Assembly: GCA_963726765.1 (NCBI GenBank)
Contig: CAVSDH010000011.1
Location: 744,001 to 808,000 of the forward strand
Direction: 5' to 3'
DNA: 64,000 nucleotides
Origin: CAIWHR01 sp963726765
GTDB taxonomy: Bacteria; Pseudomonadota; Gammaproteobacteria; Burkholderiales; Casimicrobiaceae
The notes under the pieces were generated by a model that saw only the letters and a list, made by a program, of their open reading frames with translations, ran no database searches and was not told the DNA's origin. Position numbers and translations under genes: made by a program. This document shows positions 1 to 7,815 of the stretch, piece by piece (the stretch's first letter is position 1; the number at the start of each line of letters is the position of its first letter).

Positions 1-333
1 ACGGACAGCATGCCCTACCCCGACGCCTGCGATCGCATCGAGCCGTCGTACGCGAAGCTCGTCGGCGCCAATCTCGTGCAGGGTTTTCGCCGGCGCCTGC
101 ACGACGACATGGGGGGGCCGCGCGGCTGCACTCACGTCACCGAACTCCTGAGTTCCCTCCCGACCGCAGCCGTGCAAACTTTCGCCGGGCTGCGGCGCGA
201 GGACGACGGGGACGCCAAGCCGTTTCAGCTGGACCGCTGTCACGCCCTCGAAACCACGACCGAAACCGTCCGCCGCTATTACCCGAAGTGGTATCGGGGC
301 GGCGGGCCACCTTCACCGCAGGAGCTCGCTTGA
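1..333 (+). CDS. DUF2889 family protein, C-terminal part
   Basis: The last 110 residues of a DUF2889 family protein, whose function is unknown. The frame is already open at the left edge, so the start lies outside the window; family members are usually near 190 residues. The GCTHVTELL and LPTAA stretches and the closing RRYYPKWY are the recognisable parts. Its TGA stop overlaps the TTG start of sucC as TTGA, which suggests translational coupling. The gene is commonly found just before sucCD in beta-proteobacteria. Confidence 0.8.
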   Translation, partial: TDSMPYPDACDRIEPSYAKLVGANLVQGFRRRLHDDMGGPRGCTHVTELLSSLPTAAVQTFAGLRREDDGDAKPFQLDRCHALETTTETVRRYYPKWYRGGGPPSPQELA

Positions 334-1496
334 AAATCCACGAATACCAGGGCAAGGAAATCTTTCGCAAGTATGGAGTGCCGACACCGCGCGGGCTTCC
401 TGCATTTACCGTCGACGAGGCCGCGCGGGCGGCGAAGTCGCTGGGCGGCGCGGTCTGGGTCGTCAAGGCGCAGATCCACGCAGGCGGTCGCGGAAAGGGC
501 GGCGGCGTGAAGGTCGCGAGGTCGCTCGACGAAGTGAGGGAGCGCGCGAGCGAGATCCTCGGCATGCAGCTCGTCACGCATCAGACCGGACCCGGTGGGC
601 AGAAGGTTCGGCGCCTGCTGATCGAGGAAGGCGCCGACATCAAGAAGGAGCTCTATGTCGGCATGGTGGTCGACCGCGCCACGCAGCGCGTCACGCTGAT
701 GGCGAGCTCCGAGGGCGGCATGGACATCGAGGAAGTCGCCGCGAAGACGCCGGAGAAGATCCACAAGGTGTTTATCGACCCTGCCAAGGGATTGACCGAT
801 GCGGAGGCCGACGACGTCGCCCGCAGGATCGGCATCCCGGACGCCAGCGTGCCGCAGGCCCGCGAGGTGCTGCAGGGGCTTTATCGCGCGTTCGACATGT
901 CGGACGCGTCGCTCGCCGAGATCAACCCGCTCGTCGTGACGGGGGAAGGTCGGGTGGTGGCGCTCGACGCGAAGCTCAACTTCGACTCGAATGCCCTGTT
1001 CCGCCATCCCGAGATCGTCGCGATGCGCGACCTGGACGAAGAGGATCCCGCCGAAATCGAAGCGTCGAAATTCGACCTTTCCTACATCTCGCTCGACGGC
1101 AACATCGGCTGCCTCGTCAATGGCGCGGGTCTCGCGATGGCGACGATGGACGTGATCAAGCTCTACGGCGGCGAACCCGCGAACTTCCTCGACGTCGGTG
1201 GTGGCGCGACCGCGGAGAAGGTGACCGAGGCATTCAAGATCATGCTGCTCAATCCGAACCTCAAGGCGATCCTGGTCAACATCTTCGGCGGCATCATGAA
1301 ATGCGACACGATCGCCGAGGGCGTGGTGGCGGCGTCCAAAGCAGTGTCGCTCAAGGTTCCGCTCGTCGTGCGTATGAAGGGCACGAACGAGGATCTCGGC
1401 AAGAAGATCCTGGCCAACTCCGGGCTGCCGATCATCACGGCGAACAACATGGCGGAAGCGGCGGAGAAGGTCGTGGCCGCGGCGAAGGGGCGATAG
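330..1496 (+). CDS. sucC: succinyl-CoA synthetase (ADP-forming) beta subunit
   Basis: Beta subunit of succinyl-CoA synthetase, the TCA-cycle enzyme that makes ATP or GTP from succinyl-CoA. It carries the ATP-grasp nucleotide domain and the CoA-ligase fold that contacts SucD. Starting at TTG 330 gives 388 residues beginning LKIHEYQGKEIF, exactly the usual family length. The earlier in-frame GTG at 288 would add a non-homologous tail. AGGAG at about 320-324 is well placed for the TTG. Landmarks are GGRGKGGGVK near residue 50 and NIFGGIMKCD near residue 320. It overlaps the DUF2889 gene by 4 nt, and sucD follows after 2 nt. Confidence 0.97.
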   Translation: MKIHEYQGKEIFRKYGVPTPRGLPAFTVDEAARAAKSLGGAVWVVKAQIHAGGRGKGGGVKVARSLDEVRERASEILGMQLVTHQTGPGGQKVRRLLIEEGADIKKELYVGMVVDRATQRVTLMASSEGGMDIEEVAAKTPEKIHKVFIDPAKGLTDAEADDVARRIGIPDASVPQAREVLQGLYRAFDMSDASLAEINPLVVTGEGRVVALDAKLNFDSNALFRHPEIVAMRDLDEEDPAEIEASKFDLSYISLDGNIGCLVNGAGLAMATMDVIKLYGGEPANFLDVGGGATAEKVTEAFKIMLLNPNLKAILVNIFGGIMKCDTIAEGVVAASKAVSLKVPLVVRMKGTNEDLGKKILANSGLPIITANNMAEAAEKVVAAAKGR

Positions 1497-1498
1497 CG

Positions 1499-2374
1499 AT
1501 GTCGATTCTGGTCAACAGGGACACCAAGGTCATCACGCAGGGGATCACCGGCAAGACCGGAGCGTTCCACACGCGGATGTGTCGCGAGTACGCCAACGGA
1601 AAGAGCTGCTTCGTCGCGGGCGTCAACCCGAAAAAGGCGGGCGAGGAGTTCGAAGGCATCCCGATCTATGCGACGGTGAAGAGCGCAAAGGAGGCGACCG
1701 GTGCAACGGTCAGCGTCATCTACGTTCCGCCGCCGTTCGCGGCGGCGGCGATCGACGAGGCGGTCGACGCGGGCCTCGATCTCGTGGTGTGCATCACGGA
1801 GGGCATCCCCGTGCGCGACATGATTCGCACGCGCTACCGGATGCAGGGGAAGAAAACGCTGCTTCTGGGTCCGAACTGCCCGGGCGTGATCACGCCGGAT
1901 GAGCTCAAGATCGGCATCATGCCGGGCCACATCCACCGCAAGGGTCGAATCGGCGTCGTCTCGCGCTCCGGTACGCTGACGTACGAGGCCGTCGGGCAGT
2001 TGACGGACCTCGGCCTGGGTCAATCCACCGCCGTCGGCATCGGCGGCGATCCGGTCAACGGGTTGAAGCACATCGACGTGCTGAGGCTCTTCAACGACGA
2101 TCCCGGCACGGACGCCGTGGTGATGATCGGCGAGATCGGCGGCAGCGACGAGGAAGCCGCGGCTCTTTGGGCGAAATCCAACATGAAGAAGCCCGTCGTC
2201 GGCTTCATCGCCGGCGTCACGGCGCCTCCGGGAAAGCGGATGGGCCACGCCGGCGCGATCATTTCCGGCGGCAAGGGAACGGCGCAGGAAAAGCTCGCGG
2301 TGATGGACGCGTGCGGGATCAAAGTGACGCGCAACCCGGCGGAGATGGGCAAGCTCCTGCAATCCGTTCTCTAG
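1499..2374 (+). CDS. sucD: succinyl-CoA synthetase (ADP-forming) alpha subunit
   Basis: Alpha subunit of succinyl-CoA synthetase, 291 residues. It begins MSILVNRDTKVITQGITG, with a Rossmann-type CoA-binding domain at the N-terminus. The phosphorylated histidine lies in the region containing GHAGAIISGGKGTAQEK, near residue 250. The ATG follows the sucC stop by 2 nt, so the two subunits are made from one message in equal amounts. Length and motifs are standard and nothing looks damaged. Confidence 0.97.
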   Translation: MSILVNRDTKVITQGITGKTGAFHTRMCREYANGKSCFVAGVNPKKAGEEFEGIPIYATVKSAKEATGATVSVIYVPPPFAAAAIDEAVDAGLDLVVCITEGIPVRDMIRTRYRMQGKKTLLLGPNCPGVITPDELKIGIMPGHIHRKGRIGVVSRSGTLTYEAVGQLTDLGLGQSTAVGIGGDPVNGLKHIDVLRLFNDDPGTDAVVMIGEIGGSDEEAAALWAKSNMKKPVVGFIAGVTAPPGKRMGHAGAIISGGKGTAQEKLAVMDACGIKVTRNPAEMGKLLQSVL

Positions 2375-2380
2375 GCGCCG

Positions 2381-3088
2381 GTGGACACCGTCACCATACT
2401 GCAGTTCGCGTCGCCGCAGTTCTGGGTGGCGGCGCTCGAGATCATCGTCATCAACATCCTGTTGTCCGGCGACAACGCGGTGGTGATCGCGCTTGCCTGC
2501 CGCAACCTGCCGAAGAAGCAGCGCACGCTGGGCATTTTCTACGGAGTGATCGGCGCTGTCGTGCTGCGGATCCTCCTCACGTTTTTCGCGGTGCAGCTCC
2601 TGTTGCTGCCGTATCTGCAGCTCGTCGGCGCGGCGCTTCTCGTCTGGATCGGAATCAAGCTGATCGCCGAGGACAGCGGCGACGACGAGCACTCGGTGCA
2701 GGCGAGCGACCGGCTGCTCTCCGCGGTGAAGACCGTCATCGTCGCCGACCTCGTGATGAGCCTCGACAATGTGATCGGCGTCGCCGGCGCGGCGAAAGGC
2801 AGCGTGCCGCTGCTCGTGTTCGGGCTCGTCGTCAGCATCCCGCTCGTCGTCGTCGGGAGCCAGGTCATCATGAAGCTGATCGAGCGTTTTTCATGGCTCG
2901 TGGTCGCGGGCGGTGGCCTCCTGGGGTACATTGCCGGCGAAATCGCAACCCACGACACGGCGGTGAAGCCCTGGATCGACGCGCGGATGCCGGCGCTTCA
3001 TTGGCTGGTCCCGGTGGCGGGGATTGCGCTGGTGGTCGCGGTGGGCACGTGGCTCGTGCGGCGGGGCCGCACGGCGGACGCGGCCTGA
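2381..3088 (+). CDS. TerC family integral membrane protein (YjbE type)
   Basis: A 235-residue membrane protein of the TerC/YjbE family with about seven hydrophobic segments. The family signatures are LLSGDNAVVIAL near residue 28 and MSLDNVIGVAGAAKG near residue 125; acidic and Asn residues inside these membrane segments are the hallmark. Members are linked to metal ion efflux, mainly Mn2+, and in some cases tellurite resistance. The substrate cannot be told from sequence. The GTG start is 6 nt after sucD with only a weak ribosome site, so the gene is probably part of the suc transcript. Confidence 0.88.
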   Translation: MDTVTILQFASPQFWVAALEIIVINILLSGDNAVVIALACRNLPKKQRTLGIFYGVIGAVVLRILLTFFAVQLLLLPYLQLVGAALLVWIGIKLIAEDSGDDEHSVQASDRLLSAVKTVIVADLVMSLDNVIGVAGAAKGSVPLLVFGLVVSIPLVVVGSQVIMKLIERFSWLVVAGGGLLGYIAGEIATHDTAVKPWIDARMPALHWLVPVAGIALVVAVGTWLVRRGRTADAA

Positions 3089-3224
3089 ACGTGGCCGGAT
3101 CGTACCGGGACCCGAGAGGCGCCGCGAATCGGCGGTCGCGACTCGCAACAAAGGCCACGGGCCGTTACACTCGCGGGCTGAATCGGCCGGACGACGGCCC
3201 TCGTAATCTCCCGATCGGGCACCG

Positions 3225-4058
3225 ATGACCGAGCATGCCGCGCTGGATTGCGCTACGTTGTCCCACCCCGGGATGGTCCGTTCGCACAACGAGGATTCGG
3301 TGTTCGTCGACGCCGAAGCCGGGATCGCCATCCTTGCGGACGGCATGGGGGGCTACAGCGCCGGAGAAGTCGCCAGCGGAATCGCCGTCAACGTCGTCAG
3401 CAAGGGAATGCTGCCGGACCTCAGTTCCGGCCGCGAGCTGTCGAAGGTCGACATCGCGAGCGGGCTTACCCACGCGGCGCTGCTACTGCAGCAGCAGATC
3501 GCGGCCGCGAACAAGGGCATCTACGAGGCCGCGCAGGCGCGTCCGGAGTGCGCCGGCATGGGCACGACGATCGTCACGGCGGTTTTCTGCGGCAATCGCG
3601 TCAGCATCGGTCACATCGGCGATTCGCGCTGCTACCGCTTGCGCGGCGACAAGTTCGAGCAGCTGACCCGCGACCATTCGCTCCTGCAGGAGCAGATCGA
3701 CAGCGGCCAGCTTACGCAGGCGCAGGCCAAATTCTCGCTGAACAAGAACCTCGTCACGCGCGCTCTCGGCATCGAGGCGATCGTGCCCGCCGACATCGTC
3801 GAGTACCGGGTCGAGGCGGAAGACATCTACCTTCTCAACTCCGACGGGCTCACCGACATGGTCGAGCCGGAAATCATCCAGAAAATCGTTGCGGAGAAGC
3901 GGGCCGACCTGGCGCTCGCTGCGGCCGATCTCGTCGACATGGCCAACCAGAACGGGGGCCGCGACAACATCTCGGTCGTGCTTGTCCGGGTGCCGCTGGA
4001 ATATCTGCCGTCATCCGGCTGGGCGCAGCGTTTCCTCGCCAAGAAGAAGGCGAAATAG
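3225..4058 (+). CDS. PP2C-type Ser/Thr protein phosphatase
   Basis: A 277-residue soluble PP2C (PPM) phosphatase of the PrpC/Stp1 type, which removes phosphate from Ser/Thr using two metal ions. All metal-binding motifs are present: RSHNED near residue 21, LADGMGGYSAGE near 36, GMGTTIV near 108, IGDSRCYR near 130, SDGLTD near 205 and GGRDNISVVLV near 244. The next gene is an FHA phospho-threonine reader, a common pairing in Ser/Thr phosphosignalling. No kinase gene is present in the window, so the substrate protein is unknown. Confidence 0.93.
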   Translation: MTEHAALDCATLSHPGMVRSHNEDSVFVDAEAGIAILADGMGGYSAGEVASGIAVNVVSKGMLPDLSSGRELSKVDIASGLTHAALLLQQQIAAANKGIYEAAQARPECAGMGTTIVTAVFCGNRVSIGHIGDSRCYRLRGDKFEQLTRDHSLLQEQIDSGQLTQAQAKFSLNKNLVTRALGIEAIVPADIVEYRVEAEDIYLLNSDGLTDMVEPEIIQKIVAEKRADLALAAADLVDMANQNGGRDNISVVLVRVPLEYLPSSGWAQRFLAKKKAK

Positions 4059-4066
4059 GCGCGGCG

Positions 4067-4888
4067 ATGGGCAAGCTCGTCCTCTATCTCGCCGACGGCA
4101 CGACGCTCGACATCCGCCTCGCGCGCGAGCGGATAACCATCGGTCGCCGCGCCGACAACGACGTCTGCCTGCCGTATCCCGCGGTCAGCGGCGAGCACGC
4201 GGCGGTCGTGACGATCCTGTCGGACTCCTTTCTCGAGGACCTCGGCAGCACGAACGGGACGCTGGTCAATGACAAGCCGGTCGCCAAACATTTCCTGCGC
4301 GACCGCGACGTGATCGACATCGGACGGCAGAAGCTCGTCTATGTCGCCGACGAATCGGTGCAGCTGGAGTCGGCGCCGCAGGTCTCGGGCGTTCGCGCCG
4401 ACGTCCCGCCCGAGCCGAGGGTGGCCACCCCGGAGCCCGGGCTGGTCGCCGAGTTGCGCGAACTGGACGCGGTGCCGAGCGGAAGCTCGATGTCGGACAT
4501 CGAGCGCTTCGTCGCGGCGGAGCTCGGGACGGCGCGCACCGACGACGTGGCCGCGCCGCCTCCGCCTGCCGTCTCGGCCCCGCCGGATCCGGCGGCGACG
4601 CCCCCTGCCATGGTCTCGGTCCTGCGGGTGCTCACAGGTCCCAATGCCGGCCGCGAGTTGGTCCTGGACAGGGATGAGGCGACGGTCGGTCGCGTCGGGC
4701 TGCAGGTGGCGACGGTCCGGCGCAGCGACGGCGCGTTTCGGCTCGTTCCTCTCGAGGGCGCGGTTCCCCCGAGCGTCAATGGAACCCCGGTGCCCGCCGA
4801 CGGACAGCCGGTCAAGCCGGGGGATTCCTTCGAAATTGCCGGTGTGCGACTCGAAATGGACCAGCGGCCGGTTGCCGGCGATTCCTAG
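4067..4888 (+). CDS. FHA domain protein with two FHA-like domains
   Basis: A 273-residue protein. The first FHA domain (about residues 8-90) has the phospho-threonine-binding residues in place: GRRADNDV, SGEHAAV and GSTNGT. A Pro/Ala-rich linker of about 80 residues leads to a second FHA-like domain (about 183-268) that keeps the beta-strand pattern but not the full S-x-x-H / N-G set, so it may not bind phosphopeptide. The ATG lies 8 nt after the phosphatase stop. The pair probably forms a phosphorylation-dependent regulatory module; the partner protein is not visible. Confidence 0.88.
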   Translation: MGKLVLYLADGTTLDIRLARERITIGRRADNDVCLPYPAVSGEHAAVVTILSDSFLEDLGSTNGTLVNDKPVAKHFLRDRDVIDIGRQKLVYVADESVQLESAPQVSGVRADVPPEPRVATPEPGLVAELRELDAVPSGSSMSDIERFVAAELGTARTDDVAAPPPPAVSAPPDPAATPPAMVSVLRVLTGPNAGRELVLDRDEATVGRVGLQVATVRRSDGAFRLVPLEGAVPPSVNGTPVPADGQPVKPGDSFEIAGVRLEMDQRPVAGDS

Positions 4889-5121
4889 AACCCGCAGGGC
4901 CAGCGTGAGGGCGGCATCCCCTGGCAACGACCAGGCGCGCCCGTGACGTACAGCGTCACCCGCCGCGCGCGGCGCGTCGGAGGGCGTTCCCCATGGTCTT
5001 CGCGCGGGCGGATGCGGACGACCTCCGGCACCGACCGCTTGTCCACCAGCCAATGATGAAAATATCATATAATCAATAGCTTGCTACCGTGAAATGGGGC
5101 CGGAGGGGCGACGCGCCAGGC
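4889..5121 (+). other. intergenic region upstream of pilA
   Basis: No gene is seen here. GTGACG (4943-4948) and CGTCAC (4954-4959) form a short hairpin without a T-tract. An AT-rich patch contains a perfect TATAAT at 5068-5073, but no good -35 lies 16-18 nt before it. Activator sites for the sigma-54 promoter just downstream would be expected in this stretch, but none could be recognised. Confidence 0.4.
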
Positions 5122-5138
5122 TTGGCATACCCCTTGCT
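5122..5138 (+). promoter_or_regulatory. sigma-54 (-24/-12) promoter of pilA
   Basis: TTGGCAT, then ACCCC, then TTGCT. The GG (5124-5125) and GC (5136-5137) are separated by exactly 10 nt, as sigma-54 RNA polymerase requires. The site is about 70 nt before the pilA start codon. Pilin genes are classically transcribed by RpoN together with the PilR activator. The match is clear by eye; use in vivo is inferred. Confidence 0.85.
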
Positions 5139-5206
5139 CAATTGGTGCCAGCATCGCTGGATGCGTGGGCAACAGGAGTTCCAATTCACCTAACGGAGAC
5201 AGGAAA

Positions 5207-5659
5207 ATGAAACGTATTCAACGAGGCTTCACCTTGATCGAACTGATGATCGTCGTTGCGATCATCGGCATTTTGGCCGCAATCGCCATTCCGCAGTATC
5301 AGGACTACATCGCCCGCTCGCAGGTGAGCGAGGCGCTGAGTCTGATGGATGGCCTGAAGACGTCCGTTGGCGAGTGCATCAATCTCGAGGGCGCACTCAA
5401 TGCCAACTGCACCACGGGTAACGCAGCCGTATCGGCGGCTTCGATGCCGGCAGTCGCGACCGACACCCAGGGCACGTATGTCACGCAGGTTGCCGTCGCC
5501 AGCGGCGTCATGACAGCAACATTTGGGGCCGCCGCTCCAGTGTCGACCCTGATTCGTGGTGGTACTGTCCTGATGACGCCGACTCTGAACGCCGGCTCGA
5601 TCGAATGGAGATGCTCGAGCGCCTTGGCGGCCAAACTGGTTCCGTCGGCGTGTCGGTAA
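5207..5659 (+). CDS. pilA: type IV pilin major subunit
   Basis: Type IVa prepilin, 150 residues. The short basic leader MKRIQRG is cut by prepilin peptidase before Phe, giving mature FTLIELMIVVAIIGILAAIA with the required Glu at position 5. The hydrophobic alpha-1 helix is followed by a globular domain with cysteines near residues 47 and 57 (ECINL, NANCTT) and a C-terminal pair (WRCSS, SACR). The ATG at 5207 has GGAGACAGGA just upstream. A weak in-frame start at 5165 is rejected because it would lengthen the leader. A sigma-54 promoter precedes the gene and a strong terminator follows. Confidence 0.95.
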   Translation: MKRIQRGFTLIELMIVVAIIGILAAIAIPQYQDYIARSQVSEALSLMDGLKTSVGECINLEGALNANCTTGNAAVSAASMPAVATDTQGTYVTQVAVASGVMTATFGAAAPVSTLIRGGTVLMTPTLNAGSIEWRCSSALAAKLVPSACR

Positions 5660-5671
5660 TCCACACAAAAG

Positions 5672-5686
5672 GGGCCAGGCTCAATT
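5672..5686 (+). repeat. REP-like element, copy 1
   Basis: GGGGCCAGGCTCAAT, 12 nt after the pilA stop. The same 15-mer recurs at 5767, and inverted forms occur at 5840 and 6630. Repeats of this kind are the usual targets of the neighbouring REP-associated tyrosine transposase family. Confidence 0.6.
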
Positions 5687-5711
5687 TCCGACTTGACCCA
5701 AACATTGAAAT

Positions 5712-5734
5712 GGCCGCCGCGAGGCGGCCTTTTC
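5712..5734 (+). terminator. rho-independent terminator after pilA
   Basis: GGCCGCC (5712-5718), loop GCGA, GGCGGCC (5723-5729), then TTTTC. It is a perfect 7-bp GC stem with a short T-run, 52 nt after the pilA stop and between two REP-like copies. Confidence 0.85.
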
Positions 5735-5755
5735 ATTTGGTGGACTTGCGCAAAG

Positions 5756-5863
5756 AAAAGGGTAAAGGGGCCAGGCTCAATAATCCGGGCATCGACCCGA
5801 CTGCAAAAAGCAACGAAGCTCAATTGCCTGCTGCCGAGCTTGAGCTTGGCCCTTCACCCTTTG
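5756..5863. repeat. REP-like inverted pair upstream of the RAYT gene
   Basis: The arm AAAGGGTAAAGGGGCCAGG..CTCAAT (5757-5781) is mirrored, with a few mismatches, by TTGAGCTTGGCCCTTCACCC at 5840-5859 and the following bases. The two arms could fold into a long imperfect hairpin with a loop of about 57 nt. Such oriented pairs are typical of REP/BIME sequences next to RAYT genes. Confidence 0.6.
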
Positions 5864-5904
5864 GCTAATCGCGCTGGCTCTCTTGCTCGAATACGCTCTG
5901 GCAA

Positions 5905-6621
5905 ATGCCTCGGCGCCAGCGCGTCCACATCGACGGGATTCCCCTGCACATCGTGCAACGGGGCCACAACCGTGAACCGTGCTTTTTTGCCGAGGAGGAT
6001 TACCTTGCCTATCTGCGCTGGCTGGGTGACGCCTTGCGGGAAGCCGATTGCGCGCTACATGCCTACGTCCTCATGACGAACCACATTCACCTGCTCGTGA
6101 CGCCCCGTCAAGCCACGATGGTCCCCAAACTACTCATCTCGCTCGGTCGGCGTTACGTTTAACACTTCAATAGGACCTATCGCCGGACCGGTACGCTGTG
6201 GGACAGCCGCTACAAGTCATCGCTTGTTGAGGCGGAGGACTACCTGCTCACCTGCATGCGTTACATCGAGCTCAACCCGGTTCGGGCGGCAATGGTGCGC
6301 GATCCAGCTCACTATCGATGGTCAAGTTACCGGGCGAACGGGCTGGGTCATGTCGATGAGCTCCTGGTCCGCCATGCGGTGTATCTTCAACTCGGCGACC
6401 AGGATGGGGCGCGGCACGTAGCGTACCGCGCAATGTGCCAACATGCGCTCGATGACGAGTCCATTGGCAACATTCGACTTGCCCTCCATCACGATCTACC
6501 AGTAGGCAATGAGCCCTTCCGCACCACCATAGAACGCATGCTTGGACGCCGATGCCTGGCCCGGCCAAGAGGCCGGCCGCGCGTGGCGGCAGCGAAAGAC
6601 GGTGTGGGTATCGGGCCGTAG
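5905..6621 (+). pseudogene. REP-associated tyrosine transposase (RAYT), interrupted by a nonsense codon
   Basis: A Y1/IS200-like RAYT transposase reading frame of about 238 codons. The N-terminal part has IPLHIVQRGHNRE and the HUH metal motif MTNHIHLLVT near residue 55. The frame is stopped by TAA at 6160-6162, directly after GRRYV. The same frame then continues without interruption as HFNRTYRRTGTLWDSRYKSS and YIELNPVRAAMV to 6621. In intact relatives this position is normally Gln, so one C-to-T change (CAA to TAA) explains the break. Unlike the other broken genes here, this is a substitution and not an inserted base. REP-like repeats flank it on both sides. Confidence 0.85.
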
Positions 6622-6629
6622 ACAAAATC

Positions 6630-6641
6630 GAGCCTGGCCCC
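6630..6641 (-). repeat. REP-like element, inverted copy after the RAYT gene
   Basis: GAGCCTGGCCCC, the reverse complement of the core in the copies at 5672 and 5767. It ends exactly where recognisable IS630 coding sequence begins, so it may mark the right edge of the RAYT/REP unit. Confidence 0.6.
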
Positions 6642-7153
6642 ATTTGTTCATCGACGAAAGCGGATTGAGCGAGCGACCAACGCGGGTCAAGACCTGGGCG
6701 CCCAAAGGCCAGACTCCGGTCCTGCAGTACAGCTTCAACTGGAAGCAACTGTCGGTCATCGCCGGGATCAGTTTCTGGAACTTCTATTTCCGGTTCCATG
6801 CCGGGGCGATCCGTGGCCCGCACTTCGTCGAATTCCTGCACGCGCTGACGAAGCAGATTCGCGGCAAGCTGCTGGTCATCTGGGACGGCTTGCCGGCGCA
6901 CCGCAGCCGGGTCGTCAAGGACTACGTCGAATCGCTCGACGGACACCTGGTCTTGGAACGATTGCCCGCGTACGCGCCGGAACTCAACCCGGTCGAGTAC
7001 ATCTGGGGCTACATGAAGCAACGAGAGCTGGACAATCTGTGCCTGCACACCATTGGCGAGGTGGGCACCTTCGCCCGCAATCGGCTCAAGTCGATGCAAC
7101 GCCGACCGCAGCTCATCACCGCGTTCTGGCAGCAGGCCGAATTGGCAATTTAG
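6641..7153 (+). pseudogene. IS630 family transposase, 5'-truncated remnant
   Basis: C-terminal DDE catalytic part of an IS630-family transposase. The three acidic positions are visible: FIDESG at the very start, IWDGLPAHRS near residue 86, and ELNPVEYIWG near residue 115. The N-terminal helix-turn-helix region expected before the first Asp is missing, because homology starts immediately after the inverted REP-like core ending at 6641. The simplest reading is that the RAYT/REP unit inserted into, or recombined with, an older IS630 copy. An IS right end in the following 150 nt could not be fixed. Confidence 0.8.
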
Positions 7154-7314
7154 CGTCATGTATTTACGTAAAGATCAGTAAAAAGCGACCGCCGTGTTCG
7201 GCATTCACAATTCGCGGCACACCTTTCCACGCGGTCGGATCGACGTTTGGCTCTTGGTACGCTGTGGCTGCCGACGATTAGGTCAGCGAGATGCCAACCG
7301 CCGGGCCCACAATC

Positions 7315-7773
7315 CTACCTTCCTGTACTCCCGAAACCCGCGTCCGCGCGGTGGCTCGCGGCGAAGTTCTCGACCACCGCGAATGTCGCGCGCACCACAG
7401 GGACGATCACGAGTTGCGCCAGGCGCTCCATCGGCTGCAGCGCGTAGTGATGCTCTCCGCGGTTCCAGCAGCTGACCATCAGCGGGCCCTGATAGTCGGA
7501 ATCGATGAGGCCGACGAGGTTCCCGAGCACGATGCCGTGCTTGTGACCGAGGCCCGAGCGCGGCAGGATCATCGCCGCGAGGCCGGCATCCGCAATGTGG
7601 ATCGCGATGCCGGTCGGCACGATTTCGACCTGCCCGGGAGCCAGCGCCAACGGCGCGTCGATGCACGCGCGAAGGTCCATGCCGGCGGAGCCGGCCGTCG
7701 CGTAGGCGGGCAGGTGCTCGCGGATCCGCTCGTCGAGAATGCGGACGGCGATCCGAATGGCGGTGGCGGTCAT
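7315..7773 (-). CDS. dut: dUTP diphosphatase
   Basis: Homotrimeric dUTPase, 152 residues, which hydrolyses dUTP to dUMP and PPi and so keeps uracil out of DNA. The conserved motifs are in order: AGMDLRAC near residue 30, PRSGLGHKHGI near 71, GLIDSDYQGPL near 88 and the flexible C-terminal arm ADAGFGSTGR. The gene lies 42 nt downstream of coaBC on the same strand, a frequent pairing in proteobacteria. Confidence 0.96.
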   Translation of the reverse strand: MTATAIRIAVRILDERIREHLPAYATAGSAGMDLRACIDAPLALAPGQVEIVPTGIAIHIADAGLAAMILPRSGLGHKHGIVLGNLVGLIDSDYQGPLMVSCWNRGEHHYALQPMERLAQLVIVPVVRATFAVVENFAASHRADAGFGSTGR

Positions 7774-7815
7774 GACAAACCTTCCGGGAATCGCTCGGGC
7801 ATGGCGCGCGGCGCG

